From assembly GCA_963971285.1 (NCBI GenBank), contig OZ020258.1:3162001-3226000 (forward strand): 64,000 bases of DNA, in the 5' to 3' direction. Of this stretch, positions 35,148 to 47,839 are shown in pieces (within the stretch, counting starts at the first letter, position 1; every line of letters starts with the position of its first letter). The notes beneath the pieces are model-generated. The model saw only the letters and a program-made list of their open reading frames with translations, did not search any database and was not told the origin of the DNA. Origin of the DNA: Astropecten irregularis. Lineage: Eukaryota; Echinodermata; Asteroidea; Paxillosida; Astropectinidae. Both the position numbers and the translations under genes were made by a program.

Positions 35148-35523
35148 TTAAAGGTAATATCATACTTTGGTTTTAATCAAAGAAATACAGATTTATTGGC
35201 AGAAATATCAAGACAGATACAATAACAGTCATCAGTTTTCTGTTTAAAATTCAGTCCCATACGGTGCTTACTTTATATAAAACAGTTAAAAACAGCCACA
35301 GTATTTCTTAAGTCTTTTCTCTTTTATTTTTGATCTTTTAAAAGATCAAAAAGATTTTAAGTCGCTGTTTTACTAATTTCTGGATAAATACACCATTTCA
35401 GGCGAACAAATTTTAACGGTATGTTTCTACCACCACCATCTGACCCTGTAACTTATACGTAAATATGTGTACATTTCTGTTTTGGTTTCTTACCAAAGAA
35501 TGACACGGTACCCGGGCCTTTAA
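35148..35523 (-). mobile_element. MITE-like family A, near full length (A11)
   Basis: TTAAAGGTAATATCATACTT at one end. The other end is disturbed (GAATGACACGGTACCCGGGC) before CCTTTAA. Contains the GATCTTTTAAAAGATC palindrome. Confidence 0.85.
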
Positions 35524-35710
35524 AAATGCAGATTTGAGGTTTAGTAGACAGTAACCTTCTGTAGTGCAATTGAAGAAATAATTTGGATGAACTGACCAAT
35601 TCAGTTGCATGTAATCAAAAGAGATTATGAGTTAAAGTAATTTAGGACTCGATGTTGCAGTCCAAGATTTCTTCCCTGTGAGTACAAGTACTTTATTTTG
35701 AACTAACACC

Positions 35711-35958
35711 GGGGCCAATTTCATAGAGATGCTTAGCACAAAAAAATTGCTTAGCACAAAAATGGCTTGCCCAATAAACTGACAAACCACCATTGAAAAT
35801 TCCATTTGATATTCATGGTGAGCGAAACAACAGCCAAAGATTGCAAGTGATACACAACACATGGAAATTTGGTTGTTTAGGCCTATCCTGTTTGATCAAG
35901 ACAGAAAAGTCATGCTTAGCGATTTTTTTGTGCTAAGCAGCTCTATGAAATTGGCCCC
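35711..35958 (+). mobile_element. MITE-like family C, intact, with a GGCCTA insertion (C6)
   Basis: Ends GGGGCCAATTTCATAGAGAT and AGCTCTATGAAATTGGCCCC. At 35,878-35,885 the family's GTTGTTAATCC is GTTGTTTAGGCCTATCC, a six-base insertion at TA. Confidence 0.9.
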
Positions 35959-37390
35959 AGGACTGTTGAGCGCTTAATGAAGTAGGCTTATGGAGTGTTG
36001 TTGGAACATTGTAATATATTTTGAAACAACGCAATTTATTTGCACTTCAAGTAGGGAGTCTACATCAAACCTGAATTGTTGTAAATTTTCTGTCTCTTTT
36101 TGGCGGAAATCACCACACAGGCAAGTGAATTTTACACATGTCTGTCTCGCGTGTATATTTTTTTATGAATGGGCCATTGAAATGATAAATGTCACGAACC
36201 AAAGGGTAAAGGTAAAAGGAACAATACATCATGGGCAAAATGGCCCCTCTAAAAATAAATTAAATTGCATATACAGGTAGCGGTCTGTAGAGCAAATAAG
36301 CCCAGACAATTACGGCTGCTTATTCGGCACCGGTAAAAAATATTAATAACAATGACCAATTGAAACTCTATGGCTATTCAACTATGACCGGTTTAACTAT
36401 GGAACGCGCCGGGCACGCGTAACCACTAAACCATGCATTTGAAGCTTTATACCTTGAATGAACGAATCAATACTTTCAAAAGATCCGTGTTGAAAAAAAA
36501 AAGTTCAAGCCATAAAACCCTCATGCATAAGGTAAACAAAAGTCCACATAAAGATCGGAACAGGTGTTCCCCAGGTGCCCGCACAAAAGAGGCCCAGTCG
36601 TCACGTGACACACAGCTGTCTGCCATAAGAAACTTATTAGGGATCGGGCCCCTATTACTATTGTGATAATTGGTGGCCCTGCGGTTCCGTCAGCTTATCA
36701 CAAGTATTTGCGCTCTTTTAACCTTTCAACAAACAATGTGAAATGTCAAAGGTACAAACTCAAATATACAAAAGTAAAGGAAGCTTGGTTGTTCAATACA
36801 GTTATTCCATGGGTTATGATTCCAATATTAACGGTACTTTCAGGTCCTGGAATAGTACCATGTATCAAATAAAACTAAAACATATTGGAATGCAGTTTCT
36901 AGCACCATTAAACCTCATTTGCAGTGTTTCGAAAAAGAACATCATTTCAAATAATTAGTAACCTTTCAATTATTGTTTTTAGTTTCGATAATGTTAAGAA
37001 AACTTGTTAGTATTGAAGTTCCGTTAAGGACTGGTAACCATATGATGCGTAATTGGACTCCAATTGGAATTGAAATGCATGGAAATCATTTTAAAAGGTC
37101 GAATTTTCAATAGATGCTATAGAAAGGAAATACGCTTGAGTAATTAACATGGTAATTGGTGACGCTAAGGTTCAATTATAGTGCACGATGCATTATAATA
37201 TGCACACGGAGTTGAACCTCTATATATGCAATACACTCAAATGTCCGATTGGGTTTCTATGATCATGGAAACTTTTTTTTTTTTTTTTTTTTTACAAAAT
37301 AACCACCACACACCAAGCCCTTATGCACAAAAGGCCCCTTAAATATACAAATGGAAATTATTAATATCCGGGTTCCTTAAAAGACTTTAC
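35959..37390. other. No gene recognised
   Basis: About 1.4 kb non-coding. Frames of 69-96 codons are unassigned. A 21-base poly(T) run lies at 37,273-37,293. Confidence 0.4.
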
Positions 37391-37761
37391 TAAGGTAGTA
37401 TCATACTTTGGTAGCATACCGAAACTGAAATCCTCACAAATTTACCTGTAACTTACAGGGTGTAAAGATGGTGATGGTAGAAACATATTACCGTTTAAAA
37501 GTTTATGCCTGAAATGCTATAGGCCTATAGTAAATAAAACCAAAAACAATTTTGATCTTTTCAATAATTTAAAGATAAAAATAACGGTGAAAAGATTTAA
37601 GAAATACAGTGGGCGTTTTTCACTGTTTTCTCAAAAAGTGGGCACCGTATGGAACTGGAAATTTCACAGATGACTGATCCTGTACCTTTCTTGATATTTA
37701 GTTTGCCGATCACGAATCTGCATTTAAGTTGACAACATTCAAAGTATTATATTACCTTCAA
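37391..37761 (+). mobile_element. MITE-like family A (A12)
   Basis: TAAGGTAGTATCATACTTTG to AAAGTATTATATTACCTTCA. A TAGGCCTA at 37,520-37,527 replaces part of the TTTATCCAG block. Confidence 0.85.
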
Positions 37762-38390
37762 GTACTTTACTCGCGTGACAAATTTACAACTTCCCAACTT
37801 TGAATTGGAACAATGATAATAATATACAGACCCACTTTTTTCGCAACATTAAATAATATCAAACGCGCCGAGGCCTACACTGACCAAGACCGTACCATTT
37901 TACCGCCTTTCACACGCCTCAATCAAAACCCACAAATTAGTAAAAGATCGATTTCAAATGTTGCCGTATTTCTCCATTGCTTGAACTGGTCGGTTGTCAC
38001 TGCGGTGTTGCTACAAGGCGGTTGGAATCGATCGATACGAAGTGAGGACTCCGTCAATTTGTAACGCTCAGTTTGTTCTAGTTATAGCCTACATGAAATT
38101 CGAATCTGCCTATAGAATGGCACCTTAATTGCAGTAGGGGACCGCTAACGCGTAGCATCAAGCGTGTTCTTGCCTACTATACACAATTATTACACGAACC
38201 GTCACACATGATATAGAGCGGAAAGGGCTCCTCAATTTTGAAGGGTTACATGTCAACAATTAAAGCCATCTTCAAGATACTGCCAACTTACTCACTTAGC
38301 ATTACAGCCATTACAACTAATTAAACCGTAGCAAGTACAAGTAATACACTGCTGCAAACTACTCATCAGCCAAAATAACCTGAAATATAT
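37762..38390. other. No gene seen
   Basis: Non-coding. The 83-codon plus frame at 37,813-38,064 is unassigned. Confidence 0.35.
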
Positions 38391-38512
38391 CAAATGCTTA
38401 GAGTTAGGAGGGCCTGACGCGTTTCGATCCTAGCAGGATCCTTTCTCAAAGCCTTTGAGAAAGATCCTGCTAGGATCGAAACGCATCAGGCCCTTCTAAC
38501 CCTTAGCATTTA
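38391..38512. mobile_element. Long hairpin, fold-back family I (I1)
   Basis: Two arms of about 60 bases meet almost without a loop. The left arm runs from AAATGCTTAGAGTTAGGAGG to AGGATCCTTTCTCAAAG; the right arm is its near-exact reverse complement (a handful of mismatches, one indel). The core is GTTTCGATCCTAGCAGGATC. Confidence 0.9.
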
Positions 38513-39074
38513 AACAGCAAGTAATTAATGATACACACATTTAATATATGAATTTATTTCTACCAAATACAATCAGGTATAGAGTGGAATAGTGCTAACT
38601 GGTCTTTGCAAGACATCCCACGCCTCTCAACAATTCGATCTTGAGATTTTTGGCCCAGCGGTGCCAACTCGTATATAAAAAAGTCCATAGATTCTGTCCA
38701 AGCGTACTTGAATGGCCACGTGGACGGCACGCGAGCACTTCTGAACCCCGCTCATTCTCATTCAAATCAGGGCAAGAAAATCCCCCAGGCGCCGTCGTGA
38801 CCCCACAAAAACCCCAACAACAAACCCCGGTATCCTGTATAGTATAGAACGAGTAGGGAGAACCATAGAACTAGGAACAGTGCAATGGGAGAACATTCAA
38901 CTACATCAATGGGAAAAAGACTCCTGATATCATTGGCGACAAGTGTCTTTCCGTAGTTTATTGGATGGACATTGGTCCTTATAGAGCTTTAGTTTTCTAC
39001 AGGTTTTTTTTTTTTCGAGTTGTTCCTATTCCACAAATTTTAATCAAATTTTAATCCTAAGAATTTTCAAAACA

Positions 39075-39461
39075 ATCATCAAATAACCAAAAGGGAAACT
39101 GACTACCTGTTATTTTTCAAAACAGGTAATAAAGAGCTGCTAAATAAGTCCTCACCATCCAAAATTAAAGACCCCACTTATATCAAATGCTTGGAGTTAT
39201 GAAGACTGACGTTTCGATCCTATAACAGGATCTTTCTAAACGAAAATTCTGCTGTATAATTTTGTTTCTTAGTTCGGAAAGCGAACTTCAATTCCGTGTT
39301 AAAGTTGGGGCCCTATACCAACTTCAATTTAAATCTATTGAATACAAGTAATAAGCCTTCAATAAAGTTTGTAGCCTTCGATAAAGATCCTGCTAGGATC
39401 GAAACGCGTCAGGCCATGCTAAAAAACAGGTAGTCAGTTTCCCTTGTGGTTATTTGATGAT
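39075..39461. mobile_element. Double-armed fold-back element, family I relative (I2)
   Basis: Two nested inverted repeats. The outer arms at 39,075-39,111 and 39,425-39,461 (ATCAAATAACCAAAAGGGAA and its complement) match at nearly every base over 37. The inner arms at 39,183-39,239 and 39,379-39,415 carry the same GTTTCGATCCT and AGATCCTGCTAGGATC motifs as the hairpin at 38,391. About 140 bases of loop contain AT-rich sequence. Confidence 0.8.
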
Positions 39462-39844
39462 ATACCCGATATATACCTGCCAACTAAAAGAAATTTGTAA
39501 ATTTATTGAAGATTGCACTAAAGTTGCGGTTGGTTGCAATTTGTTTATGACACTGTGAAAGTGTGCAATCCTGTTTCACATAAAAAGAAAACTTGCGTCT
39601 ATAATCTACAGGTATCGAGTCTTTATTACTGATGTTATGTTACTGAAATAATTAAAAGTGACAAAATTGTGGTTCATTGATTCATACTTGGATTGCACCC
39701 GTAATCATAGTTCGGCAGGATTCTTCCATGAAAGAAAAACGAAAAACTAGAGGCATTACTCCACAAGCATTATAATCTATGGTATAGTGGGTATACATGT
39801 ATCTGAAGTATTTCAAACAGATTGCATGTAGAATCCATCTGATA

Positions 39845-40197
39845 TTAAACTATCATACTTTGATAGCATACCGAAACAGAAATCTTCACAGATTTACCTA
39901 TAACTTACAGGGTATGAAGATAGTGATGGTAAAAACATACCATTAAAATGTTTCTGCCTGAAATGCTGCATTTATCCAGAACAGAGTAAAACCAGTGATC
40001 AAAATTATTCTTGATCTTTTAAAGATAAAAAATAAAAGACTTTAGAAATACTGTGGGTGTTTTTCACTTTTTTTCTCAAAAAGTGGGCACCGTATGGGAC
40101 TGAAATTTTCACAGATGACAGTTAGTGTCTGCCTTGATATTTTTGCCCATGAATCTTTATTTCTTTGACAAAAACCAAAGTATGATATTACCTTTAA
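39845..40197 (+). mobile_element. MITE-like family A, near full length (A13)
   Basis: Starts TTAAACTATCATACTTTGAT and ends AAGTATGATATTACCTTTAA. The minus frame of 95 codons across its right part is not a gene. Confidence 0.85.
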
Positions 40198-41606
40198 CAG
40201 GTCAGTAAAAATTTCAAGACTATTCAAGAATTTGGTGGATTCGCCATAATGGTATACTTTATTGAGTATCATGTAACGGTTCATTCTACTTGAGATTTTT
40301 GCCCCAAACCCTTTAATTCCATTTCCCAATGAGATTCTTGAGCCATTTTTCTATTAGTATTTTTTAAGCTTGGCTAATTTGAAGGCGGACTCGCACCACT
40401 TCCCTTGCTTGCCTTCCCATGGCTTCCCATCAACCCTCTCAGTTTGACACGTGGCTATCAGCCAATCACAATGCATCACACATTCTGTGGCGTCAGTCGC
40501 CCAGGCCAGCAGATGTCTACACATAATGAAGGTCGATTATTTGTTCTCTCCTTCTATAATAAGCCGCAGTATACGGGCCCGCCCGTAGCCATAATATGCA
40601 AAGACTTTTGTGTTCCAAAAGAACTCTTAAGCCGTGGCACGCGAGTTCTGTGCATACTTGGTTGTGGATAGGTGGGTACACACAACAATCCCAAGATTGT
40701 TAAAAGGCAGGATGGCACATAGACACAAAGAGGGGAATTGTTCTCTAAGATTATCATTGCTTTGAGAAAGATAGGAGGCAAACAACATGATGGTATTGAG
40801 TATTGACGCAAGTAACACTGCAGATAGACTTAGTCAATACCTATTTCAGATATGATGTAACACCGACTTGGGGTGTTTGCCACACAGCTTAAGCCCACGC
40901 GACTCGAAAAAATCCATCTGCGCCGATTGTCGAAGGATGTTTTCATAGCTATCACCATGACAACCAATCAATATTGGTCTTTTCAAAAAAGAAAAAAAAT
41001 ATGGCCCCCCGTCTAAAGACCGTACCCCCTCACCAATCACTAAACATGAAACAACGGGAATAGAGTACGGGTCAATATTGCGGGTCGCGTGCGGCTAACA
41101 AAGATCGTGTTTGCTTCTGATGCCCAGCGGAGGCTTACGCCTCGGTCCCCGGTGACGATTGAAAGGGGGCTCTGGGAGACTTTAGTAGGACCATAGGACC
41201 ACCTTGGTGGACTGGTAGAGAACAAACACAAAATGAGAGGCTACACAATCACACATAGGCGCCATATTCTATAATACCATACGCGTCACCTTTTACTCTA
41301 ATACCAAAAGTAAACCTACTTTTGAAATAGTCAAACGAAAATAATAGTTACGAAGAAACTTAGATTTTTTTGGTGAGTGCGATGCTAAATTCTGCATTGA
41401 AATTCTTATCAGGAAACAAAACAAACTTTTAATCTCTCCACGGGTTTTCAATACAAAAGTCGTGAAAACTAAAACCAAAAGTTACTGCATATTAGGCGCC
41501 TATATCATTTCGTTAAATCTGTGATAACGAAATGCTCGTTCAAAATAGAAGAACTAAATTAGTTCAGAAATGGAATTACAAGTTTAGTCTTATATTTATT
41601 ATGCGT
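40198..41606. other. No gene recognised
   Basis: About 1.4 kb of non-coding sequence. Overlapping 60-88-codon frames occur on both strands with no recognised domains. Confidence 0.4.
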
Positions 41607-41983
41607 TTAAAGGTAGTACAATACATGTATCATACTTGGTAAGAGACAAAAACAGAAACGTTCACAGATTTACGTATAACTTTCAGGGTATGAAGATGAT
41701 TCTAGTAAAACATACCGTTAAAATATTTCTGCCTGAAATAGTGTATTTATCCAGAAAATATTAAATTACCGAAAATCTTTTTGATCTTTTAAATGATCAA
41801 AAATAAGAGAGAAAAGACTTCAGAAATACTGTGGCTGTTTTTCACTGTTTTCACACACAAACAAAATTTGGCACCGTATGGGACTGAAATTTTCAAAGAT
41901 GACTGTTGCTGTATCTGTCTTGATATTTTTGCACATGTATCTGTATTTCTTTGATAAAAACCGAAGTATGAGATTACCTTTAA
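41607..41983 (+). mobile_element. MITE-like family A, near full length (A14)
   Basis: TTAAAGGTAGTACAATACAT to GTATGAGATTACCTTTAA, with a ten-base insertion in the left terminus. The 119-codon minus frame at 41,820-42,179 is partly inside it and not a gene. Confidence 0.85.
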
Positions 41984-43365
41984 GAAATATATAGACCAGA
42001 AGAGTTATATGGACCTTCATTTCATTTACTGTTGATGCCCTTCGAGCCATTGCGTTGCATTGTTCCTTGGCTGTTTGTTTCTTACGCACCAATGGTGATT
42101 GACAGAAAGCATCCGACTGTGAGCCAATTGGAAACCATCCACAATATTTTCGTTTGGGTTTTTGCTTCGTGCTGCCCAAATTGTCCGAGCAAGAGTGGAA
42201 TTATGCATGGTTAATACGGCGTTATGACCTGGAGACAGCAGACCTAGCAAACAAGTAGAAGTGACTTCTATCCTTCAATATCCAGACGAGTTGTAGTACT
42301 ATAATACAGCACAGGAAGTTGATCTCATATAGGCATGGATATACGCTATTTAATTAATACCTTTTACAGGCAATGACACACCAAAATGTACAGACATGGA
42401 TAATGGCTATAGACCTACATAGCGAAGCTGGATGTTTTAGAAGTGTCTTAGAATCCACATCAGTCGACTAAAAAGCGTCTCGAGTATCATTAACCAAGTC
42501 AGATTTCAAAATGGTAATTTTAAAAAAGAAATTTTAAGAAAGAAAGAAATATGCTTCAAGGGAAAGAAACACATACACCAAACTTAATACATTATGACTA
42601 TATGAGCTGTAGACATCATTCAACATCTAAATTAAAATGCACATGCTGTAGTTTATCGTAAAAGTAAAAACTGATGAAATACCAAACAAAAAATAAGTAC
42701 CAGGCCTAATAGTAGCCATCTGCGTTTCTTATTGTAAATGTATTGATTAAGCTGGCTTCACCGATGCGAAAGATAGCTACAGCAGCGCAATTCGTACACG
42801 CAGTTATTGATTCTATGTCTGACTTTACTTTTTTGTGGTTATCATCAGTTTGTGTCATTATAGTACCGCGGTAAACTATGGACCAAGCATTTGTTATTGT
42901 TAGCCCCTCCGAAACGGTATGCCGCCGCGTACATTTCAGCCTGAAAATGGAATCGCCTCGCCTCGCTTATCAGTTATTTCATCGGGGGCGCACGCGTGCG
43001 GCATAATCACATATTTCTGTTAAAAGCTTAGTACAAACATAGAGTGGTCGCCAAATATAATATACGCCAACGGTTGTCTAACCACACTATTCAGCACAAA
43101 AACAGAACTGGTGGTTTTTAAAAATAACATTCTGGCCGTGGTCTCAGTTTCTACAAATATTAATGAATGATTAATGGTTGGTGCTGGTATAGGTTGGTGA
43201 AAAGTGACTTAGAACAGTGGACATAGGTGGGTATAAATCTTGCCATTCGCGATAAATAAAGCAATTTGGTGAACCAGTAGATAGTAAATAGCAAACAGTA
43301 AAGCAAATGCACGTTTGAAGGTCTCTATATGATGAATTTAAAAAGAATGCCAAACCAGAATTCTC
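41984..43365. other. No gene recognised
   Basis: About 1.4 kb non-coding, no recognised repeat. Confidence 0.4.
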
Positions 43366-43723
43366 TTAAAGGTAATATCATACTTTGGTTTTTATCAAGA
43401 AATACTGATTCATAGGCAAACATATCAAGACAGATAAAGTAACTGTCATCTGTGAAAATTTCAGTCCCATACGGTGCCCACTTTTCGGAGAAAACAGTGA
43501 AAAACAGCCACAGGTTTTCTTAAGTCTTTTCTCTTTTATTTTCGATCTTTTAAAAGATCAAAAAGATTTTCGGCCGTTGTTTTACTCATTTCTGGATAAA
43601 TACACCATTTCAGGCGGAAAAAAATGTAACGGTATGTTTCTACCACCACCATCTTCATACCCTGAAAGTTATACGTAAATCTGTGAACATTTCTGTTTTG
43701 GTTTCTTATGATACTACCATTAA
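43366..43723 (-). mobile_element. MITE-like family A, near full length (A15)
   Basis: TTAAAGGTAATATCATACTT to TTCTTATGATACTACCATTAA. The CCAAAG part of the right terminal repeat is deleted. Confidence 0.85.
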
Positions 43724-43913
43724 ACTGTAAACTTACACCGTACCGTGTATAGTCTCCATGCTCAGGCTCAATTCACCATCTACTTGTCAGCATGATTCAT
43801 AGACCCAAAGAGTATCACGTATCCACCTGGAATTAAAAACAAAACGAAGTTGGAATAAAGTCTACTTTATCTTCGTGTGGGCAACAATGGAAAATATTAT
43901 TTTTGTTTTGAAT

Positions 43914-44285
43914 GTAATATCATACTTTGGTATCCATACCGAAACAGAAATCTCCACAGATTTACCTATAACTTACAGGGTATAAAGATGGTGATGGTAG
44001 AAACATACATTTAGCATTTTCCGCCTGAAATGGTGTATTTATCAAGAAAAGAGTAGCCTAAAATCAATGACCAAAAAACAATTTTGATATTTAAAAGATC
44101 AAAAACAACGGTGAAAAGATTTTTAAAATACCGTGGATGGGCGTTTTTTCCCTGTTTTCTCAAAACTGAAGTGGGCACCGTATGGGACTGGCAGTTTCAC
44201 AGATGACTGTTACAGTATCTGTCTTGATATTTTTGCCTATGAATCTGCATTTCTTTGATAAAAAGCAAAGTATGATTACCTTCAA
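43914..44285 (+). mobile_element. MITE-like family A, near full length (A16)
   Basis: GTAATATCATACTTTGGTAT to GCAAAGTATGATTACCTTCAA. It lies about 190 bp from A15 in opposite orientation. Confidence 0.85.
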
Positions 44286-46077
44286 CTGTATATGATATTT
44301 ACATCACATTTCACGATTAGAAAAGGTTGGAAATCTAGGTGCTCTGGTTTTGATTATTTTGTTTGCATATTAGTTTGTTTGTTTTACAGTGCGAATGAAG
44401 TTTTGAAAACTGCATACACAGTCATGCTGGAACTTGAACGAGACCCAATTGTGGTCGGTATACACACAAGGGACTGAATATTCACTGTGAAAGGATAGGA
44501 ACCTTTCTTAAAACCCTCTACCCCGGTCAGCGCGTCACATCCAGAGGGCACAATAATTGCTCATGTCAAGTAATGCTCCAAACCGCCCAAATTTTCCACG
44601 CCAGAACACTCTAATATCGGAGTCACAATAGGCTGGACCCCAAGATATAAACCGGTGCTGGATTGGTGTGATCGGGGGATTGTAAAGAAACCCTTATAAC
44701 CCCAAGGATGGAAAACACGACTGAACCTTTTTTTGGAAAACACCAACAAAACACATCCAGGCAAGAGAGGACTTCCTGAAGTGAGATTTTTTTTCAGGTC
44801 CTATATGGCACAGGACCCTCGGGGACTACTTAAAGCTGAAAAAATGAATCCATGAACCCAATGAACGCAATTTTACCAAAAAGGATTTAACCGTATATGC
44901 TTCCTATAATACTTGAATAATTTATTAGAAAAAAGTGTGGCATATCAGAGGGATTATAAGGCACAACGGCCCTTCAGGTTAGGCTTAAATGCTGAGACAC
45001 CAAAATTAGAATTAATTCACATTTACACGGAGGAAAAACTGAGAAGAAGTTAAAGTCAAGAGTTGGTAGAGAGATCAAAATGTTGATAAGAATATCTCAT
45101 AAGGGTAATTTACGCTATGTGGATGCAGTGGTTTGGCAATGCGGTTGTATCCAGGTCTTATACCCGCGGCATGTATGCATGCAAACGGCCATCACCTCAT
45201 GCCGCTCTTTATTCAACTGGCCTCTGGTTTGAACCCCAAAAGTTTCTATAAGCTGCAGCCAACGAACTCTAGGCGCTGAAATAATATTCAAAAGTTCAGA
45301 CGGGCTTCGTGAAAGGATCAGCATAACTACCCCGAGGGGAAGGTGAGCCGAGGAACGTGGCCCGGCTTTAGAAAAAAAGTTTCAATAACTTGGTAGGAAG
45401 TTCAAGAATAAGTCGGGGAGAAAAAGCTTTTGACCTTGTTTAGCAGCCCTAGCAGTGTGTTTTTGCTTGTCTATTGACTGTCAACATCAACTTGTGGGGT
45501 CAGGCACCTGTTAGGTGCACGCGTGCCCAGACTTGTCTACCTATAACAGGTCGAGACCCTGGTCTCCTCACAGAGGACCAACACTTCCTATCCATCACAT
45601 TCTCCCTCATGCGCTAATTTCCTCAACATTTGAATATGAGGTGATAACGCTGGTTCCAAACTACGAAAGGCTCATGGCAGGCGTGCATTCGCAATGCCAA
45701 CACAAAAGTGTAACTTCTGAAAAACGTTTCCTCTCTCTGTAAATTTGTATGTTTGCCGCACTGCTTCCGAGAGTCAAGTTTCCAGATATTTGGGAGTTTG
45801 TTCTCCTTTTAAAAAAATGTTTTCCTTAGTTTAACTTTAAATGAAAAACCCAGTTTCGCCTTTCCTGTAATAAGCCTATCAAACGAATTTTTCTGTTTCA
45901 GTGTAAAAAACGTTTTCATTTCTAGTCCTTACCTCTTTCATAATTCTATGTGATCTCATGATCACTCTGCTGTTATATGAACAAGTAACCATTCATCCTT
46001 ACAACTGATATGAAATTAATACTGAAAAACAGCACGGGACTAAAACATTATTTCATATCTCCAATATGCTCATGATA
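44286..46077. other. No gene recognised
   Basis: About 1.8 kb non-coding with frames of 60-75 codons that have no identifiable content. Confidence 0.4.
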
Positions 46078-46714
46078 CGGAGCTCCACGAGTGCCACTCA
46101 ACTTCAGTATCCAGATACTGACTACACAAGTAATCTTGCCAAGTCGACTTATCAAGCCTTAAAAGTCTTATCGAGATAATTTATTCATACAAGATGACTA
46201 AGAAGTCATAACCGTGATCATTTCTCGCCAAGACGACTTACTGAAAGAAGGAAGTCGACTTGTCCCGATAGTTGCAAAGACGACTTACTAAAACTGAGGT
46301 TATTCATATCAGGATAAGACTACTTATTAGATGCACTTCGTTGACTTGGCCAGATAAATTATCAGGATATGTTGACTTTTCGTTTTCCCCAAAAGTCATC
46401 TTGTTGAGATAATCATTGAGACAAGACGACTTTTACCACTGCGAAAGTCGACTTGGCGAGAAAGATTTTGTGGTTATTTGGATAAGTGGAATGTCACTCG
46501 TGGAGCTCCATAGCTCAAAGAATCTGAGGGAATTGTTGCCTTGGCCACATAAATTATCAGGATAAGTCGACTTTTCGTTCTTCCTAAAAAAGGTGACATC
46601 TTGTTGAGATAATTATTGAGACAAAACGACTTTTACCACTCCATAAGTCGACTAAGATAAATCATGTGGTTATGGCACTTGTGGAGCTCCGTAGCTCATA
46701 GAATCTGAGGGAAC
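46078..46714. mobile_element. Fold-back element with iterated GTCGACTT motifs and a duplicated half (J)
   Basis: Terminal inverted repeats CGGAGCTCCACGAGTGCCAC (46,078-46,098) and GTCACTCGTGGAGCTCC (about 46,493-46,509). Between them lie about a dozen versions of AAGTCGACTT or AAGACGACTT on both strands. The right-hand half (about 46,343-46,534) is tandemly repeated at about 46,544-46,714, ending in a second CACTTGTGGAGCTCC terminus. No coding capacity. Confidence 0.8.
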
Positions 46715-47839
46715 TTGTCATTAGGAGAAGCGGACCAATCATGTTGATGGAAGCATGGATGCAGGTGCTAGACTGCTTATTTCATAGACCCTCCATATCT
46801 TTCTGATCAAAACCTCTCCAATTTGACAGCATCCCATTATTTAGATACGGCTCAAATAATCCCCTGAGCCTGCGCAACCCATATCATGAATATTCAAAAA
46901 CTCCCTCTTGGGATTTCTAAAAGGCGAGCGGCCCGAGCGAGATGACACCATGCAGCAGCCACAAATCAAAACCCCCGTCCAGGAATGAAACCTTGTATTA
47001 ATGTTGTCCAATCGTGCTTCGTGTCTTGCCTTCCCCTCCTTGAAGACACACTGCTTTTCCCGGCCTAACGGGAGAACCATCTAATGCCATTTTTTTTTTC
47101 TTCTTCGCCTTTCCAAGGGTACCTCTTGTGATCCGTTTTGGGGGTAACACTAGCCCCAAATTGGGTCAATAGCACAAGAAACTCCACTAGCAATAATCAT
47201 GGGCTCGGCTTTCATATCCTGAGGGTTGTGTATTGAAGACTCGCGTGCTAAGATTGTGTTACCGCCCGCTCTCCATCCACCATCGGACCCCAAAAGCGGT
47301 ACATTCCCCTCCGCTTTTCTTCCCCCTTTTTTATTGAGCTTTTGATTGGTGCGCTTTTTTTTTGTTCGGAAGTACACCTCACCTATAATGCAGGTTGTTC
47401 GACTATGATGCAGTCTTTAATGTGACAGCCAAGTGTATAGGGTCTCTATACCGCCTGACTTTGCTTGTCGACTGATCTCGCCCGAGCTCCATCCAGCAAA
47501 AAAGCGAAATGCATTCGGACAAAAGTTCTGGGTTGTTTGTTTTAGCTGGAGGGCGATACACTGTGGTGGTGTGAAAGGTGTGAAAAAGTGTGTAAGGATT
47601 GTGAATCGATGTTGGTTGTGATTTCAGATGTCCAAGACTGCTCAAGTGCTTAGATTGATAACAAGAACCACGGCCAATTACGCATTTACCTCCTCACCCA
47701 TTCCACACATCACCGTATACTTCATGGTTTCCAACATCTCCGGAGTGCTCTTGGTTTGTTCTCGGTGTTTGTATGTGGATTTTCTCTTTCCTTTTCCTTT
47801 TATGTATTAATTGAAGCTGTACAACTGGCAAATGTGATT
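46715..47839. other. No gene recognised
   Basis: About 1.1 kb non-coding. Several frames of 60-80 codons overlap on both strands, unassigned. Confidence 0.4.

Noticed and set aside
41820-42179. 119-codon minus-strand frame
   Set aside because: Partly a family-A MITE and partly unassigned sequence; no recognisable protein.
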